NCBI GenBank assembly: GCA_013154385.1
Contig: JAADCO010000049.1
Coordinates: 1 to 7,280 of the forward strand
Origin: Thermodesulfobacteriota bacterium
GTDB lineage: Bacteria > Desulfobacterota > Thermodesulfobacteria > Thermodesulfobacteriales > Thermodesulfatatoraceae
Reading direction: 5' to 3'
Length of the DNA stretch: 7,280 nt
Below the pieces are notes generated by a model that was not told the DNA's origin, did no database searches, and saw only the letters and a list, made by a program, of their open reading frames with translations. The stretch's first letter is position 1. The number at the start of each line of letters is the position of its first letter. A program made the translations under genes and the position numbers. Positions 1 through 6,175 of the stretch are shown piece by piece.

Positions 1-762
1 TTCGAGCTTCGGCAGGATGGAGAGGAGCTCATCGGAGAGCTTGGTGTTTAGCCCGCTGGCCACCCTTCCGCGGAAGACCAGGCCCTCCTCCGTGGGTTCG
101 GCCACCAAAAGGCTCTTCAGGGTCCCGTCCGGACGCAGGAGATAGCCCACCACCAGGCACTTCCTCTTCTGGCGCGGCTTGAACTTGAGCCAGAAGTCCA
201 CCCGCTTGCCCGGCAGATAGGGGCTTTCGATCTCCTTGGCCATCACGCCCTCAAACCCCTGGGCGATCACGTGCTCGAAGAAGGTGGTGCCCTTCTCGAG
301 GATGTAGCGCGACTCCACCACGTAGGGGCTCTCCGGGATGATCTCGGCCAGGAGCTCGCGTCTTTCCCGCAGGGGCCGATCCATGATGGACTCCCCGTCC
401 AGATAGAGGAGATCGAAGACCATGTAGGTGGCCGGAAGCCTCTTGGCGAGGGCCTCGATCTTCACCGGACTCACCACGTGCTCCCGCTCCTGGAGGAGAC
501 GGAACACCGGTCGGCCCTCGCGGAGGACGACGATCTCCCCGTCGAGCACGATCCCGTCCCGGGAGATCTGCTTGGGCAGATCCCAGAACTCCGGATAGCG
601 ATAGGTGATGTCCCGCAGGCGTCGGTTTTGCAGGCGAATTTTCTGGTTCTCGATGAAGAAGAGGCAGCGCGTCCCGTCCCACTTGATCTCGTAGAGGAAG
701 CGCGGGGAGTCGAAAGGGGGCGAGAGCTTGGCCAGCATGGGCTTGATGAAGCGGGGCAGCAT
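1..762 (-). CDS. ligD: ATP-dependent DNA ligase, LigD-type ligase domain (3' end outside window)
   Basis: This enzyme seals DNA nicks using ATP and in bacteria is the partner of Ku in end joining. The visible 254 residues contain the nucleotidyltransferase motifs in order: motif I EIKWDG with the AMP-accepting lysine at K27, a motif Ia-like LQNRR (44-48), LDGEIV (73-78), motif III MVFDLLYLDG (114-123), motif IV EGVMAKE (171-177) and motif V WLKFKP (191-196). The OB-fold that follows is cut by the window edge. The protein begins directly with the ligase domain, so no polymerase or phosphoesterase domain of full LigD lies on its N-terminal side; whether one follows cannot be seen. The start is fixed by AGAGG at 774-770, 7 bases ahead of ATG, and by the 1-base TGATG overlap with the ku stop, which suggests translational coupling. 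An archaeal-style replicative ligase is less likely given the short N-terminus and the ku neighbour. Confidence 0.93.
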   Translation of the reverse strand, partial: MLPRFIKPMLAKLSPPFDSPRFLYEIKWDGTRCLFFIENQKIRLQNRRLRDITYRYPEFWDLPKQISRDGIVLDGEIVVLREGRPVFRLLQEREHVVSPVKIEALAKRLPATYMVFDLLYLDGESIMDRPLRERRELLAEIIPESPYVVESRYILEKGTTFFEHVIAQGFEGVMAKEIESPYLPGKRVDFWLKFKPRQKRKCLVVGYLLRPDGTLKSLLVAEPTEEGLVFRGRVASGLNTKLSDELLSILPKLE

Positions 763-1541
763 CAGGCCGCCTCTTTTTTGGCCGCCTTAATGCTCGCTTC
801 CAGGGCCTCCATGAGGTTGACCACCTTGGCCTTTTCTTCCTCGGCCTTGGGTTCGAACTTCTCCCCGCGGGCCTTGGCCTCGATGAGTTTCATCAGGGCC
901 TCGGCGTAGTGGTCAACCAGTTTCTCCGGTTGGAAGGGTTCGCTCAGGGATTCGATGAGCATCTTGGCCATTTCCAGATAGCGCGGGTCGGCCTTGGCTT
1001 CCACGTCCACGCGGAGATCTTCGGCCCGGATCACGTCCCGATAGAAGTGGAGGGTGGAGGCGAGGAACTTTCCCTCGTAGGGCTTGATGAGGAAGGGATA
1101 CTGCCGCTGACGGATGACGGCCTCGCCCAGGGCGGCGCGCCCGGTCTCCTCCATGGCCTTGTAGAACACCGCAAAGGCCTCTTCGGCACCCTCCCCGTCG
1201 GGAAGGAGATAGTGGGCGTCGGCGAAATAGATCGGGGCCACCTCCTTCTCGTTCACGAAGCTCTTGACCTCGATGGTGTCGCTTGAGGCGAGCTTCAGCT
1301 TGGCCAGCTCCTCGTCGGTGATGACCACGTAGTGTTCCTTGTCCAGGAAGTAGGCGCGCACGATGTCGTCGTCGGAAAGCACCTTGTCGCAGCGCGGGCA
1401 GTACTTGAGGTACTTGATGCGGCTGCCGCAATCCTTGTGGATGAGATGAAAGGAAATGGCCCTCTTCACCACCGCGGGATAGAGCTTTACGGGTATGGTG
1501 ACCAGCCCGATCCTGATGAATCCCGACCAAGTGGCCTTCAT
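762..1541 (-). CDS. ku: Ku, bacterial NHEJ DNA-end-binding protein
   Basis: Bacterial Ku forms a homodimeric ring that threads onto broken DNA ends and recruits the LigD ligase. The 259-residue protein has the typical Ku opening (ATWSGFIRIGLVTIPVKLY, residues 3-21), the beta-barrel core including YYxxD-like FYRDVIR (166-172), and a short lysine-rich tail (about 235-259). Length is normal for bacterial Ku. A cysteine cluster, C38 with C48-P-R-C51, looks like a zinc-ribbon remnant; some bacterial Ku proteins have this and others have lost it. The start is set by AAGGGGG at 1555-1549, 7 bases ahead of ATG, inside the end of lon, and by the 4-base ATGA overlap with the lon stop. The frame stays open far upstream into lon, but that part has no Ku similarity. 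The ligase gene follows with a 1-base overlap, so the pair should be made together. Confidence 0.96.
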   Translation of the reverse strand: MKATWSGFIRIGLVTIPVKLYPAVVKRAISFHLIHKDCGSRIKYLKYCPRCDKVLSDDDIVRAYFLDKEHYVVITDEELAKLKLASSDTIEVKSFVNEKEVAPIYFADAHYLLPDGEGAEEAFAVFYKAMEETGRAALGEAVIRQRQYPFLIKPYEGKFLASTLHFYRDVIRAEDLRVDVEAKADPRYLEMAKMLIESLSEPFQPEKLVDHYAEALMKLIEAKARGEKFEPKAEEEKAKVVNLMEALEASIKAAKKEAA

Positions 1542-3952
1542 TTCTTCGCCCCCTTGAGATCCTTGATTTTCTTGACCCCGAAGACGATGGGCAGGGCCTC
1601 TTCCACCCGGGAGACCGGATGGAAGGTGAGTTTTTCCCGCGCCTCCTTCGGGACGTCCACCAGGTCCTTTTCGTTGAGTTTGGGGATGATGACCTCCTTG
1701 ATTCCCGCCCGTTTGGCGGCCAGGACCTTTTCCTTGATGCCTCCCACGGGGAGCACCAGCCCGCGCAGGGTGATCTCTCCGGTCATAGCCACGTCGTGGC
1801 GCACCGTGCGCTCCGTGAAGAGGCTCACCAGCGCGGCCAGGATGGTGATCCCGGCGCTCGGGCCGTCCTTGGGCACGGCTCCCGCCGGCACGTGGACGTG
1901 GATGTCCACCTTCTGGAAGATGTCCTCGTCTATCCCCAGGTCCTTGCTCCGGGAGCGCAGGAAGGAAAGCGCGGCCTCGGCGCTCTCCCGCATCACCTCT
2001 CCGAGCTTGCCCGTGAGGATGAGGCGTCCGGAGCCCTTCATCTTGGTGGCCTCGATGAAGAGGAGCTCTCCTCCCACCGGCGTCCAGGCCAGTCCGATGG
2101 CCACTCCGGGGACCTTCACGCGCTCGGCCACTTCGGGCAGATACTTGGGCGGCCCGAGGAACTTTTCCACGTCCCTCATCCGCACCTTGACCGGTTCCGT
2201 GCGCCCCTCGGCGAATTCCATGGCCACCGCCCGGCACACGGCCCCGATCTCACGCTCCAGGTTCCGGACCCCGGCTTCCCGCGTGTAGTAGCGGATGATC
2301 TGCATCAGGGCCCGGTCGGTGAACTTGAGCTGTTGCTTGGTGAGCCCGTGGGCCTCGAGCTGGCGGGGCACCAGATAGTACTTGGCGATCCGCAGCTTGT
2401 CCTCTTCCGTGTAGCCCGGGATCTCGATAACCTCCATGCGGTCGAGGAGCGGGGCGGGAATGGTGTCGAGCATGTTGGCCGTGGCGATGAAGATAATCTT
2501 CGAGAGATCGAAGGGGATCTCCAGATAGTGGTCCGAGAAGTTCTGGTTCTGCTCGGGGTCGAGGACTTCGAGCAGGGCGGAAGCCGGATCCCCGCGGAAG
2601 TCCGTGCCCAGCTTGTCTATTTCGTCGAGCATGAAGACGGGGTTGTTCACCCCCACGCGCCTCAACCCCTGGATGATGCGGCCGGGCATGGCCCCCACGT
2701 AGGTGCGCCGATGGCCGCGTATCTCGGCCTCGTCGCGCACGCCGCCGAGAGAGATGCGCAGAAACTTGCGCCCCAGGGCCTTGGCGATGGAGCGCCCGAG
2801 AGAGGTCTTGCCCACGCCCGGCGGCCCCACGAAACAGAGGATGGGGCCCTTCATGTCGGGCTTCAGTTTGCGCACCGCCAGGTATTCGAGGATGCGCTTC
2901 TTGACCTTCTGCAGGTCGTAGTGGTCGCGGTCGAGGATCTCGCGGGCCCGCTTGAGGTCGAGATGATCCTCGGTGCTCTCGCACCAGGGCAGTTCCAGGA
3001 TCCAGTCGAGATAGTTCCGGATGACGGTGTATTCCGCGGAGGAGGGATGGACGCGGGCCAGTTTCCGCAGTTCCTTCTCCGCCTCCTCGCGCACGTAGTC
3101 GGGAAGCTTCTTCTTGGCGAGCTTTTCCCGCAGCTCTTCTATCTCGGCCTCGATCCCCTCGGCTTCTCCCAGCTCCTTGCGGATGACCTTGAGTTGTTCG
3201 CGCAGGAAATACTCGCGCTGGGCCTTTTCCATGCGGCCGCGCACCTCGGCCTGGATCTTCTGCCCCAGCTCGAGTATCTCCACCTGCCGGGTGAGGGCCT
3301 GGTGGATCTTCTGGAGCCTTTCCTTGAGGTCGAGGGTCTCGAGGATCTTCTGTTTTTCCTCGTGGGGCACGTTGAGATGACTGATGACGAGGTCCGCCAG
3401 CGCCCCGGGTTCGTCGATGTTGAGCACAAGGGTCTTCAGCTCTCCGGGAAGCTGCGGAGAGAGTTCGAGGACCTTGTTGAAGAGGATGCGGATGTTTGAG
3501 GCGAGGGCCTCTATTTCCACGTCGTGGGTCACGTAGTCTTCGAGCACGCGCACCCGGGCCACGAGATAGGGCCCCTTGTCCACTATCTCCTTGATCTCGA
3601 TGCGCGAAAGCCCCTGCACCATGACGCGCACCTGGTCCGGCTCGAGACGCGTGGCCTTGAGGATCACCGCCGCCGTGCCTATCCGGTAGAGCTCCTTGCT
3701 CTCGCTCTTGGGTTCCTTGACCGCCACCACGGCCACCATGCGGTCGCCGGAGAGCACGTCGTCAAGTAGCTGGAGGAGCCCCGGCTCGTGGATCATGAGG
3801 GGCGTGACCATGTGCGGAAAGAGGACGATCTCGCTCGGAATGATGGGCAGTTCCTTGATGGATTCCTCGATGGGTTCCTCGGATTCCGCTTTGGCAGGCA
3901 AATTTTTCTTCTTCTCTTCGGCCTTCTTTTCGATGGTCTCTTTTTCTGGCAT
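1538..3952 (-). CDS. lon: Lon, ATP-dependent AAA+ serine protease
   Basis: Lon is a cytoplasmic hexameric protease that unfolds and degrades damaged and regulatory proteins. The 804-residue product has the full LonA layout: N-terminal substrate domain (about 33-230), coiled-coil rich linker (about 230-310), AAA+ module with Walker A GPPGVGKT (376-383), Walker B VFMLDEID (439-446), sensor-1 region TANM (491-494), arginine finger in LLDRMEVI (R505) and sensor-2 GVRNLER (R563), then the protease domain with catalytic S699 in PKDGPSAG and K742 in GGIKEK. The Ser-Lys spacing of 43 matches E. coli Lon. No membrane segment is present, so it is not LonB. The first ~32 residues are a Lys/Glu-rich leader absent from the core domain. 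ATG at 3952 has a modest GGTGA (3964-3960) 7 bases upstream; no other start gives the whole N-domain. It is the first gene of the lon-ku-ligase unit, its stop overlapping the ku start. Confidence 0.97.
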   Translation of the reverse strand: MPEKETIEKKAEEKKKNLPAKAESEEPIEESIKELPIIPSEIVLFPHMVTPLMIHEPGLLQLLDDVLSGDRMVAVVAVKEPKSESKELYRIGTAAVILKATRLEPDQVRVMVQGLSRIEIKEIVDKGPYLVARVRVLEDYVTHDVEIEALASNIRILFNKVLELSPQLPGELKTLVLNIDEPGALADLVISHLNVPHEEKQKILETLDLKERLQKIHQALTRQVEILELGQKIQAEVRGRMEKAQREYFLREQLKVIRKELGEAEGIEAEIEELREKLAKKKLPDYVREEAEKELRKLARVHPSSAEYTVIRNYLDWILELPWCESTEDHLDLKRAREILDRDHYDLQKVKKRILEYLAVRKLKPDMKGPILCFVGPPGVGKTSLGRSIAKALGRKFLRISLGGVRDEAEIRGHRRTYVGAMPGRIIQGLRRVGVNNPVFMLDEIDKLGTDFRGDPASALLEVLDPEQNQNFSDHYLEIPFDLSKIIFIATANMLDTIPAPLLDRMEVIEIPGYTEEDKLRIAKYYLVPRQLEAHGLTKQQLKFTDRALMQIIRYYTREAGVRNLEREIGAVCRAVAMEFAEGRTEPVKVRMRDVEKFLGPPKYLPEVAERVKVPGVAIGLAWTPVGGELLFIEATKMKGSGRLILTGKLGEVMRESAEAALSFLRSRSKDLGIDEDIFQKVDIHVHVPAGAVPKDGPSAGITILAALVSLFTERTVRHDVAMTGEITLRGLVLPVGGIKEKVLAAKRAGIKEVIIPKLNEKDLVDVPKEAREKLTFHPVSRVEEALPIVFGVKKIKDLKGAKK

Positions 3953-3986
3953 GGCTTTTTCACCGATGGTTAGTAGTCTAAGGGGA

Positions 3987-4014
3987 AGTTAAACACCCGC
4001 CCGCGCCGATTCAA
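3987..4014 (-). promoter_or_regulatory. Candidate promoter of the lon-ku-ligase unit
   Basis: Reading the minus strand, TTGAAT (4014-4009) is a fair -35 element. It is followed after 16 bases by TTAACT (3992-3987), a weak -10 element; shifting by one base gives TAACTT with a 17-base spacer. Transcription would start near 3980 and leave a leader of about 28 bases before the lon ATG. The weak -10 fits a promoter that needs an activator. No convincing heat-shock sigma-32 promoter was seen: a CCCC run at 3985-3982 lies too far from TTGAA. Confidence 0.35.
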
Positions 4015-4023
4015 CAAAACTTT

Positions 4024-4055
4024 CTGCAACCGAAGAGTTGCAGAGCTGCAACTCT
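4024..4055. promoter_or_regulatory. TTGCAG/CTGCAA palindrome, likely regulator-binding site
   Basis: The sequence from 4034 to 4055 is a 10-base perfect inverted repeat (AGAGTTGCAG, 2-base centre, CTGCAACTCT). A further CTGCAAC at 4024-4030 pairs with the same GTTGCAG arm (4037-4043) across 6 bases. There are thus two overlapping dyads sharing one arm, with centres 11 bases apart, and two direct CTGCAAC copies 22 bases apart. This helical phasing is typical of protein-binding sites. LysR-family regulators often bind dyads in the region between their own gene and a divergent target. If lon starts near 3980, the palindrome centre falls near -65, the usual LysR recognition position. Which protein binds here is inference. 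It lacks a T-run, so it is not an intrinsic terminator. Confidence 0.5.
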
Positions 4056-4086
4056 CGTGTGGCACTTTTCCCCGAAAGATCTGAAC

Positions 4087-4148
4087 GAAATTCAAAATTT
4101 CTTAAGAATCCGCCGACGTTTCATTGGTCCAAGGTTTGCTAACGCAAA
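4087..4148. repeat. AT-rich block of small dyads upstream of the LysR gene
   Basis: This stretch is clearly richer in A and T than the coding DNA on either side and holds several short inverted repeats: GAAATT-3-AATTTC (4087-4101), the 10-base palindrome TTCTTAAGAA (4099-4108) nested in ATTC-12-GAAT (4090-4109), TTGG-T-CCAA (4124-4132) and TTTGC-4-GCAAA (4135-4148). These could be autoregulatory operator half-sites of the LysR protein or simply AT-rich promoter DNA. No clear -35/-10 pair for the LysR gene could be chosen here. Confidence 0.3.
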
Positions 4149-4157
4149 ATTGGCGGT

Positions 4158-4165
4158 AGGGAGGG
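4158..4165 (+). promoter_or_regulatory. Ribosome binding site of the LysR gene
   Basis: AGGGAGGG contains GGAGG at 4160-4164, 6 bases ahead of ATG 4171. It decides the start: the reading frame is open back to a GTG at 4057, but that codon has no good Shine-Dalgarno sequence and the extra residues would precede the conserved LysR N-terminus and cover the operator region. Confidence 0.8.
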
Positions 4166-4170
4166 CAGTT

Positions 4171-5142
4171 ATGGCTATTACTTTAAGGCAATTGGAAATC
4201 TTTTTAGCGGTGGCGGAGACGGGCCACGTCACCACGGCGGCCAAGAAGATCCATCTCACGCAGTCGGCGGTGAGCATGGCCATCTCCGAGTTGGAAAACA
4301 TCCTGAACGGGCCCCTTTTTGATCGTCACGGCAAGAAGCTCATCCTCAACGACCGCGGGCGGTTCCTCCTGCCCTACGCGCAGGAGATCGTCTCCAAGGT
4401 ACGCAACATCGAGCTTCTCCTCTCCGAGACCGAAGGCGTGGTCGCGGGAAACCTCCAGGTGGGGGCGAGTTCCACCATCGGCAACTACGTCATGCCTTAC
4501 GTCATCGGGGCCTTCACCCAGCAGTATCCCGAGGTCTACATCAACCTCATCGTGGGCAACAGTCGGCAGATAGAGCAGTACGTGGAAGAGGGAATCATCG
4601 ACGTGGGTTTCATCGAGGGTCTGGTGCACAGCAAGAAGATCGAATCCGTGCCGTGGCTCACGGACAAGCTCCACATCATCGCCGCGCCGGATCATCCGCT
4701 GGCGGAGAAGGGGGAGGTGAGCATCGAGGACCTGCGCGGGGAGCGCTGGATCATGCGGGAAGAGGGTTCGGGAACCGCGGAGATCTTCAAGAACGCCATC
4801 TCCAAGTACTTCGACTCGCTCGACATCTTCATGGAGCTCGGGCACACCGAGGCCATCAAGAAGGCGGTGGAAGCGGGCATGGGTTTGGGTTGTCTCTCGG
4901 CCCTCACCACCTGCCGGGAGGTGGAAAACGGCTGGCTCAAGGTCCTGAGGGTCCCGGAGCTCGAGATCACGCGGCAGCTCCTCATCATCCTTCGCAAAGA
5001 CAAGATCAAGACGAATCTCCTCAAGGAATTCCTCTCTTTCTGCAGCTTCATCCGGGATTGTTGCGATGCCAAGCGAATTTGTCTGGTTTCGCCCTATAAA
5101 TTAGCAAGCATCCTCGAAGATCGGCCGCTTTCTCCTGCTTAA
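4171..5142 (+). CDS. LysR-family transcriptional regulator
   Basis: This is a DNA-binding regulator that normally acts as a tetramer and responds to a small molecule. The N-terminus is a classic LysR winged helix-turn-helix: LRQLEIFLAVAETGHVTTAA (5-24) followed by LTQSAVSMAISELE (29-42) and LFDRHGKKLILNDRG (49-63). A linker helix follows, then the periplasmic-binding-protein-like effector domain (about 92-295), opening with LQVGASSTIGNYVMP (95-109). That loop resembles the CysL/YeiE/CbbR-like subgroup, which includes regulators of sulfur and carbon assimilation, but the effector cannot be named. The 323-residue length is slightly above the usual ~300 because of a tail after about 296 that carries clustered cysteines (C291, C297, C298, C304) and AT-richer codons. 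The gene is divergent from lon-ku-ligase across a palindrome-bearing gap and lies 64 bases upstream of an outer-membrane protein gene, so either side is a possible target. Confidence 0.95.
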   Translation: MAITLRQLEIFLAVAETGHVTTAAKKIHLTQSAVSMAISELENILNGPLFDRHGKKLILNDRGRFLLPYAQEIVSKVRNIELLLSETEGVVAGNLQVGASSTIGNYVMPYVIGAFTQQYPEVYINLIVGNSRQIEQYVEEGIIDVGFIEGLVHSKKIESVPWLTDKLHIIAAPDHPLAEKGEVSIEDLRGERWIMREEGSGTAEIFKNAISKYFDSLDIFMELGHTEAIKKAVEAGMGLGCLSALTTCREVENGWLKVLRVPELEITRQLLIILRKDKIKTNLLKEFLSFCSFIRDCCDAKRICLVSPYKLASILEDRPLSPA

Positions 5143-5150
5143 GAAGTTTG

Positions 5151-5201
5151 CCTCCGGGTCCTCCTTTGGCTAAGAGGGGGACAATTTAGATATCCCGGAG
5201 G
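5151..5201 (+). promoter_or_regulatory. Leader inverted repeat that pairs with the Shine-Dalgarno of the barrel gene
   Basis: CCTCCGGG (5151-5158) is an exact reverse complement of CCCGGAGG (5194-5201), and the second arm contains the GGAGG ribosome binding site 5 bases before ATG 5207. Between them, GTCCTCCT (5158-5165) can pair with AGGGGGAC (5175-5182) through eight pairs including one G-U, closing a 9-base loop. The whole gap can therefore fold into a two-storey stem with one bulged side (about 5183-5193, AT-rich) that hides the start signal. It could be a translation-control element (thermometer-like or protein/ligand-bound) or, for the inner hairpin, a weak terminator of the LysR gene; a T-run expected for an intrinsic terminator is missing. 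Confidence 0.5.
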
Positions 5202-5206
5202 TAAAT

Positions 5207-6166
5207 ATGCGATTTTTTCTCGCGGTCTCGCTGGTCTTCTTGGTCTTTTCCTCGGCGGCCTGGGCGGGCGGAGGACGCGCTTATCCTCTGGGGGCCGAAG
5301 GTTTCCTGGTGGGCGTGGCCCCTCCGCCGGGTCTTACCGTCCTGAACTACGCCTATTTCTACCACGCCTCGGAACTCAAGGACTCCGATGGCGACGAGGT
5401 CCCCATTTTCGATGAGGTCACCGTTTGGGCCGAGGTCATGCGTTTCATCTACTTCACGAAGAAGACCCTCTGGGGTGGCACCTACGGCCAGCACTTCTTC
5501 CTGCTCTACGTGAGCACGGATCTCGACTTCAAGGTCCCCGTGGGCCCGAAGAACCGGCACGACTACACGGATTCAAACGTGCCCTATCTCATCTATTCTC
5601 CGTTCCTGCTGGCCTGGCATCTGAAGCAGGGAAAGTTGCACGTGGTGCTCGACATAGCCGACATCTACATCCCGCTCTACAACGAGGAGAAGGACAACCC
5701 GGCCAGCGTGGGGCGCAACTTCTGGACCATCGAGCCGGTGCTCGCCGTGACCTACATGTTCACGCCGCAACTGGCCGCCTCCATCAAGCTCATGTACGAC
5801 TTCAACACGGAACAGGATGACTACCTGACCCCGATGGGAGTCAAGGTGGACCGCACGCCCGGACAGGAGTTCCACTTCGACTGGAGTGTCTCCTACGCCC
5901 TGCGCCCCAATCTCCGGGTGGGGCTTTCGGGATTCTACTATCGTCAGGTCAAGGACGACGACTTCGATCTCGACGGCTATTCCGGGGCGCTCAGGGCGGC
6001 CCTCGAAGACCTTGAAGACAACCAGGGTCTGGTGTGGGGAATGGGGCCTGGTGTCTGGTATCGTCAGGGAAGATGGTTCGCTTCTTTGCGTTCGCAGTTC
6101 GAGTTTGGGGCCAAAGAGGTCACCGAAGGCTATAATGTTTGGTTCAAACTAGGCTACGTGTTTTAG
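5207..6166 (+). CDS. Outer-membrane beta-barrel protein, MetA-pathway phenol-degradation/SphA-like
   Basis: The 319-residue product starts with a clear signal peptide (hydrophobic FLAVSLVFLVF, probable cleavage after AWA at residue 20) and otherwise shows alternating aromatic/polar beta strands such as FHFDWSVSYAL (222-232), LRVGLSGFYYRQV (236-248) and a final strand ending in phenylalanine, VWFKLGYVF, as expected for an outer-membrane barrel. The early PPPGLTVLNYAYFYHASELKD (39-59) resembles the start of transporter-like barrels annotated with phenol meta-cleavage pathways (SphA/Phenol_MetA_deg group), which are thought to help hydrophobic or aromatic compounds cross the outer membrane. The substrate is unknown. 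A DSDGDE loop (59-64) could bind a divalent metal. The start follows a strong GGAGG (5197-5201) that is itself part of an inverted repeat. trpB2 begins 9 bases after its stop, so the two are probably one transcript. Confidence 0.8.
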   Translation: MRFFLAVSLVFLVFSSAAWAGGGRAYPLGAEGFLVGVAPPPGLTVLNYAYFYHASELKDSDGDEVPIFDEVTVWAEVMRFIYFTKKTLWGGTYGQHFFLLYVSTDLDFKVPVGPKNRHDYTDSNVPYLIYSPFLLAWHLKQGKLHVVLDIADIYIPLYNEEKDNPASVGRNFWTIEPVLAVTYMFTPQLAASIKLMYDFNTEQDDYLTPMGVKVDRTPGQEFHFDWSVSYALRPNLRVGLSGFYYRQVKDDDFDLDGYSGALRAALEDLEDNQGLVWGMGPGVWYRQGRWFASLRSQFEFGAKEVTEGYNVWFKLGYVF

Positions 6167-6175
6167 GAGAGAGAA

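Noticed and set aside
1542..2237. Upstream extension of the ku frame inside lon
   Set aside because: The extra residues are Gly/Arg/His-rich shadow translation of lon; the true Ku N-terminus and a Shine-Dalgarno sequence sit at 1541.
1619..3499. A 626-codon open frame on the plus strand, antisense to lon
   Set aside because: It mirrors the strongly conserved Lon frame, is His/Leu/Asp-rich low-quality protein with no recognisable domain, and is expected in GC-rich DNA with biased third positions.
4060..4074. Sigma-54-like TGGCAC element in the divergent gap
   Set aside because: The required GC of the -12 element is absent at the right distance (CG is found instead).
4057..4170. Earlier GTG start for the LysR protein
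   Set aside because: No good ribosome binding site, no family similarity before MAITLRQLEIF, and it would cover the intergenic dyads; ATG 4171 has GGAGG at 6 bases.
5095..5100. TATAAA as a -10 element for the outer-membrane protein gene
   Set aside because: A good -10 match inside the LysR tail, but no acceptable -35 element 16-18 bases upstream; TTGTCT is only 10 bases away. It stays possible if an activator is used.
5158..5190. Intrinsic terminator after the LysR gene
   Set aside because: The hairpin is credible but is followed by ACAATTTAGATAT, not a T-run, so it was recorded as a leader structure instead.
6131..6136. Perfect TATAAT just upstream of trpB2
   Set aside because: It lies in the coding end of the barrel gene, has no -35 element at suitable spacing (TTGGGG is 20 bases away), and the 9-base gap already explains trpB2 expression.
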